Assembly: GCA_902534735.1 (NCBI GenBank)
Contig: CACARD010000001.1
Coordinates: 155,001-219,000, forward strand
Length of the DNA: 64,000 nucleotides
Direction of reading: 5' to 3'
DNA from: an uncultured Pelagibacteraceae bacterium
Lineage (GTDB): Bacteria > Pseudomonadota > Alphaproteobacteria > Pelagibacterales > Pelagibacteraceae
Shown here: positions 61,940 to 64,000 of the stretch, piece after piece
Layout of the letters: every line of letters begins with the position of its first letter
Position numbering within the stretch: the stretch's first letter is position 1
The notes under the pieces: model-generated
Databases searched by the model: none
The model's input: the letters and a program-made list of their open reading frames with translations, nothing else
Told to the model about the DNA's origin: nothing
Position numbers and translations under genes: made by a program

Positions 61940-62464
61940 ATGGAATCAAATAAAAATCTAGTTTTAGTTGGTATGATGGGTTCAGGAAAGACTTTAATAG
62001 GAAAATTGATTTCTAAACAAACCAAACTTAAATTTATTGATATAGATAATAAAATTGAGGAAAAAGAAAAAATGAAAATTGCAGAAATTTTCAAAAAAAA
62101 GGGAGAAAGATACTTCCGTGACTGTGAGGAAGAAATAACATTATCATGTTTAAAAGGTGAAAAACAAATTTTATCACTTGGCGGAGGTGCATATATTAAT
62201 ACTAATATTAGGAGAGAATGTAAAAAAAGTTCTTTTAGTTTTTGGCTGAACTGGAAAAAAGATATAATAATTAAAAGAATAAATGGCAGCAAAAAAAGGC
62301 CTCTAGCTATGACATTAAGTGAAACAGATCTAGAGAAACTAATAAATGAGAGAGCTAAAATATATAGTTTAGCAGATTTCACGATTAATTGTGATCAGCT
62401 AAATAAAAATGAAATAGCAAATAAAATTATAAAAAAATATGAAATCAAAAATAATAAAGGTTAA
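61940..62464 (+). CDS. aroK: Shikimate kinase
   Basis: Phosphorylates shikimate. P-loop GMMGSGKT (11-18), DIDNKIEEKE for substrate binding, LSLGGGAYI and RPLAMT of the lid are present. Length 174. Overlaps aroB by 26 nt, a standard pair that forms a unit with no shared neighbour here. Confidence 0.95.
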   Translation: MESNKNLVLVGMMGSGKTLIGKLISKQTKLKFIDIDNKIEEKEKMKIAEIFKKKGERYFRDCEEEITLSCLKGEKQILSLGGGAYINTNIRRECKKSSFSFWLNWKKDIIIKRINGSKKRPLAMTLSETDLEKLINERAKIYSLADFTINCDQLNKNEIANKIIKKYEIKNNKG

Positions 62465-63554
62465 AACTAAAAGTAAAAATTACGAAGTTCATATTGGTAC
62501 CAATCTAATCTCAAAATTAAGAAATATTATAAAAAAAAATAAATTATCATTTTCAAAATGTTTAATAGTAATTGATAGCAAGATACCAAAAAAATTTAGA
62601 AAATTACTCTTAGGAAATTTAAAAAATCAAAAAATTTATACTTTAAATTTTAGTGCAAATGAAAAAAATAAAAGTAACCTAAGTATTGATAAAATACATA
62701 ATATTTTATTTAAAAATAATTTTTATAGAGAAGACTGTATAATTTCATTTGGTGGAGGAATTACTGGAGATGTAGTTGGATATGCAGCCAGCACATTTAA
62801 AAGAGGAATAAAATTTATAAACATTCCATCCACTTTATTAGCTCAAGTCGATTCTTCAATAGGCGGCAAAACAGGTATTAATAATAAATTTGGAAAAAAT
62901 CTTGTAGGAAGTTTTTATCAACCAGATTTAGTAATTTCAGATATTAATTTACTAAATACCCTACCCAAAAGAGAAATTATATGTGGATATGCTGAAATAT
63001 TAAAAAGTAGTCTAATTGATAGCAAAAAAAATTTTGTTTTTTTAGATAAAAATTTTAATAAGATTTTAAACCTAAAAGGTAATTTTATAATTAACGCAAT
63101 TTTAAATAGCTGTTTATTAAAAAAAAAAATTATTGAAAAGGATGAAAAAGAAAAAAATTTAAGAAAATCTTTAAATCTTGGACATACTTTTGCTCACGCA
63201 TATGAAGCTAGTCTTGGTTACTCAAAAAAATTAAATCATGGAGAAGCTGTTATATTTGGTTTAATGAATGCTGTAAATTTTAGTAAAGAAAAAAAAATTA
63301 TTTCAAATTCAAATTCAGAATTAATAAACAATCATATTAAAAAGATAGAAATCAAAAATAAATATAAAGACCTTTTTAATAAAAGGAAAATTACGTCAAT
63401 TCTTAATTTTATGAAAAGTGACAAAAAAAATAAATCAGACAGTATAAACTTAATTTTAATAAGGAATTTTGGAAAATTAAACCTTAATTATCAGGCCAAA
63501 TCTGGTGAATTGAACAAATTTTTAGTAAAAGAGTTAAATAAAGCTTATTTGTAA
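62439..63554 (+). CDS. aroB: 3-dehydroquinate synthase
   Basis: Second shikimate-pathway enzyme, NAD- and zinc-dependent. NAD-binding FGGGITGDVVGYAASTFKRGI, PSTLLAQVDSSIGGKTGIN and metal ligands in NLGHTFAHAYE and LNHGEAV. Length 371. ATG 62439 is the only start compatible with the family N-terminus. Its 3' end overlaps bolA by 21 nt on the opposite strand, the largest convergent overlap in the window. Confidence 0.96.
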   Translation: MKSKIIKVKTKSKNYEVHIGTNLISKLRNIIKKNKLSFSKCLIVIDSKIPKKFRKLLLGNLKNQKIYTLNFSANEKNKSNLSIDKIHNILFKNNFYREDCIISFGGGITGDVVGYAASTFKRGIKFINIPSTLLAQVDSSIGGKTGINNKFGKNLVGSFYQPDLVISDINLLNTLPKREIICGYAEILKSSLIDSKKNFVFLDKNFNKILNLKGNFIINAILNSCLLKKKIIEKDEKEKNLRKSLNLGHTFAHAYEASLGYSKKLNHGEAVIFGLMNAVNFSKEKKIISNSNSELINNHIKKIEIKNKYKDLFNKRKITSILNFMKSDKKNKSDSINLILIRNFGKLNLNYQAKSGELNKFLVKELNKAYL

Positions 63555-63794
63555 AGAATGAATATCAGTTTTCAATTCTTCGCTTAAAATTTTGTAGATT
63601 ACTTTATTAGACTGAATTCTATTTGCTTTTTTTAATATTTCAGAATTTATTTCTAATTTAATATGATATTTACCTTTCTGATGTGAATTGTGTTTTAAAT
63701 GCCTATAAGTGTTGTCAATTATCTTTACATTTTTTATAGAGGTGTCTTTCAAAAGTTTATTTTCAATTTTTTTTGAAAGTTGATTAATATCCAT
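63534..63794 (-). CDS. BolA-family protein
   Basis: Small stress/iron regulator-type protein of the BolA fold, often paired with monothiol glutaredoxins. The segment HSHQKGKYHIKLEINSEILKKANRIQSNKVIYKILSEEL corresponds to the family core (Lxxxx-R-H--VY). ATG 63794 is chosen; the longer frame to 63872 would run into the divergent gene. Length 86. In Alphaproteobacteria bolA is typically divergent from this J-domain-related gene, as seen here with 20 nt between starts. Confidence 0.88.
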   Translation of the reverse strand: MDINQLSKKIENKLLKDTSIKNVKIIDNTYRHLKHNSHQKGKYHIKLEINSEILKKANRIQSNKVIYKILSEELKTDIHSLQISFI

Positions 63795-63814
63795 TAAACT
63801 TGATATTATATTAT

Positions 63815-64000
63815 ATGAAAAATATTTGTGAATGGAATAATTGCAATGAAGAGGGACTTTACAAAGCTCCAAAAGAAAAGGATAACAGCAAAGAATATAG
63901 GCTTCTATGTCTAGAGCATGTAAGAGAGTTTAATAAAAGCTGGAATTATTTTTCAGGTATGAGCGACGAACAAGTAATCAACTTTTTAAAGTCTGACATG
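63815..64000 (+). CDS. J-domain (DnaJ-like) protein, N-terminal part, truncated by the window edge
   Basis: The frame opens at ATG 63815 and is still open at the window end (62 codons). CEWNNCNEEGLYKAPKEKD followed by LLCLEHVREFNKSWNYFSGM is the conserved N-terminal region of the alphaproteobacterial DnaJ-like proteins that face bolA; the J domain itself would lie outside. The two Cys near the start and one in LCLEH may bind a metal. Confidence 0.85.
   Translation, partial: MKNICEWNNCNEEGLYKAPKEKDNSKEYRLLCLEHVREFNKSWNYFSGMSDEQVINFLKSDM

Noticed and set aside
63795-63872. Longer bolA frame
   Set aside because: It overlaps the start of the divergent J-domain-related gene and its extra residues do not resemble BolA.
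1-64000. CRISPR arrays, insertion sequences, prophage or integrase genes
   Set aside because: I found no repeated spacer-repeat pattern, transposase or integrase motif, or terminal inverted repeats.

Overview
The window is a dense, very AT-rich alphaproteobacterial chromosome segment, most probably from the marine SAR11 clade (Pelagibacterales). Evidence: alphaproteobacterial marker genes (GcrA, DUF1178, DUF2948 and DUF4167 proteins, membrane-anchored CycM-type cytochrome c, a J-domain-associated protein next to bolA), a tRNA-His without the usual extra 5' G, extreme Lys/Asn/Ile codon use, almost no spacer DNA, and a 16S base under the 806R primer site (position 77) that is typical of SAR11. 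The subclade cannot be fixed from here. I see no transposase, integrase, prophage, plasmid gene or CRISPR array; this is streamlined core genome.

Layout. 1-819 is the 5' part of a 16S rRNA gene (minus strand) running off the left edge, followed by its leader. 1-9.6 kb: M23 peptidase, then prfA-prmC-DUF4167, lysC-ispG, ubiG, DUF1178 and argJ. 9.6-19.8 kb: secA, an accA with an added C-terminal membrane segment, glcB, recR-ybaB-dnaX with the SRP RNA gene just upstream of dnaX, pheA, kdsB. 19.9-24.4 kb: cycM, argD-argF, gcrA, a SHOCT protein and an NAD(P)-binding protein. 24.4-36.9 kb: two long plus-strand runs, rnd-kdsD-lptC-lptB-aroA-cmk-rpsA-ihfB (envelope, aromatic and translation functions) continuing into pyrF-trpF-trpB-trpA-accD-folC. 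36.9-40.7 kb (minus): trxA, then three DNA-processing genes (sbcB, a PD-(D/E)XK nuclease, rmuC). 40.8-45.1 kb (minus): tRNA-His-hisS-hisZ-sulfotransferase-hisG, preceded by a tiny His-rich reading frame. 45.1-49.6 kb (minus): dcd-murA-DUF2948-hisD-infA-tRNA-Phe and cspA, with two small basic proteins upstream of dcd. 49.6-57.8 kb: tRNA-Thr, a TVP38/DedA protein, then rpmH-rnpA-yidD-yidC-argB-HAD-dapD-dapE-HDAC-like-SET. 57.8-64 kb: def-fmt-truA, an unrecognised exported protein with an overlapping small membrane peptide, aroK-aroB, bolA and a partial J-domain-associated gene.

Most genes are biosynthetic or informational: arginine (argB, argD, argF, argJ), lysine/DAP (lysC, dapD, dapE), histidine, tryptophan and other aromatics, isoprenoids, ubiquinone, LPS/Kdo (kdsB, kdsD, lptB/C), acetyl-CoA carboxylase, and translation. 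Genes sharing a strand overlap by 1-47 nt or lie a few bases apart, and convergent genes often overlap at their 3' ends, so regulatory space is minimal.

Points that stand out: a divergent TrpB/TrpA pair, a probable CTG start codon for cmk, the AccA membrane tail, a histone-deacetylase-like gene beside a SET-domain gene, a sulfotransferase inserted between hisZ and hisG, the nuclease trio, the His-rich mini-ORF upstream of tRNA-His-hisS, several unreported small proteins, and a glcB leader that lacks the glycine riboswitch known from other SAR11. None of these is proven to be a new system.
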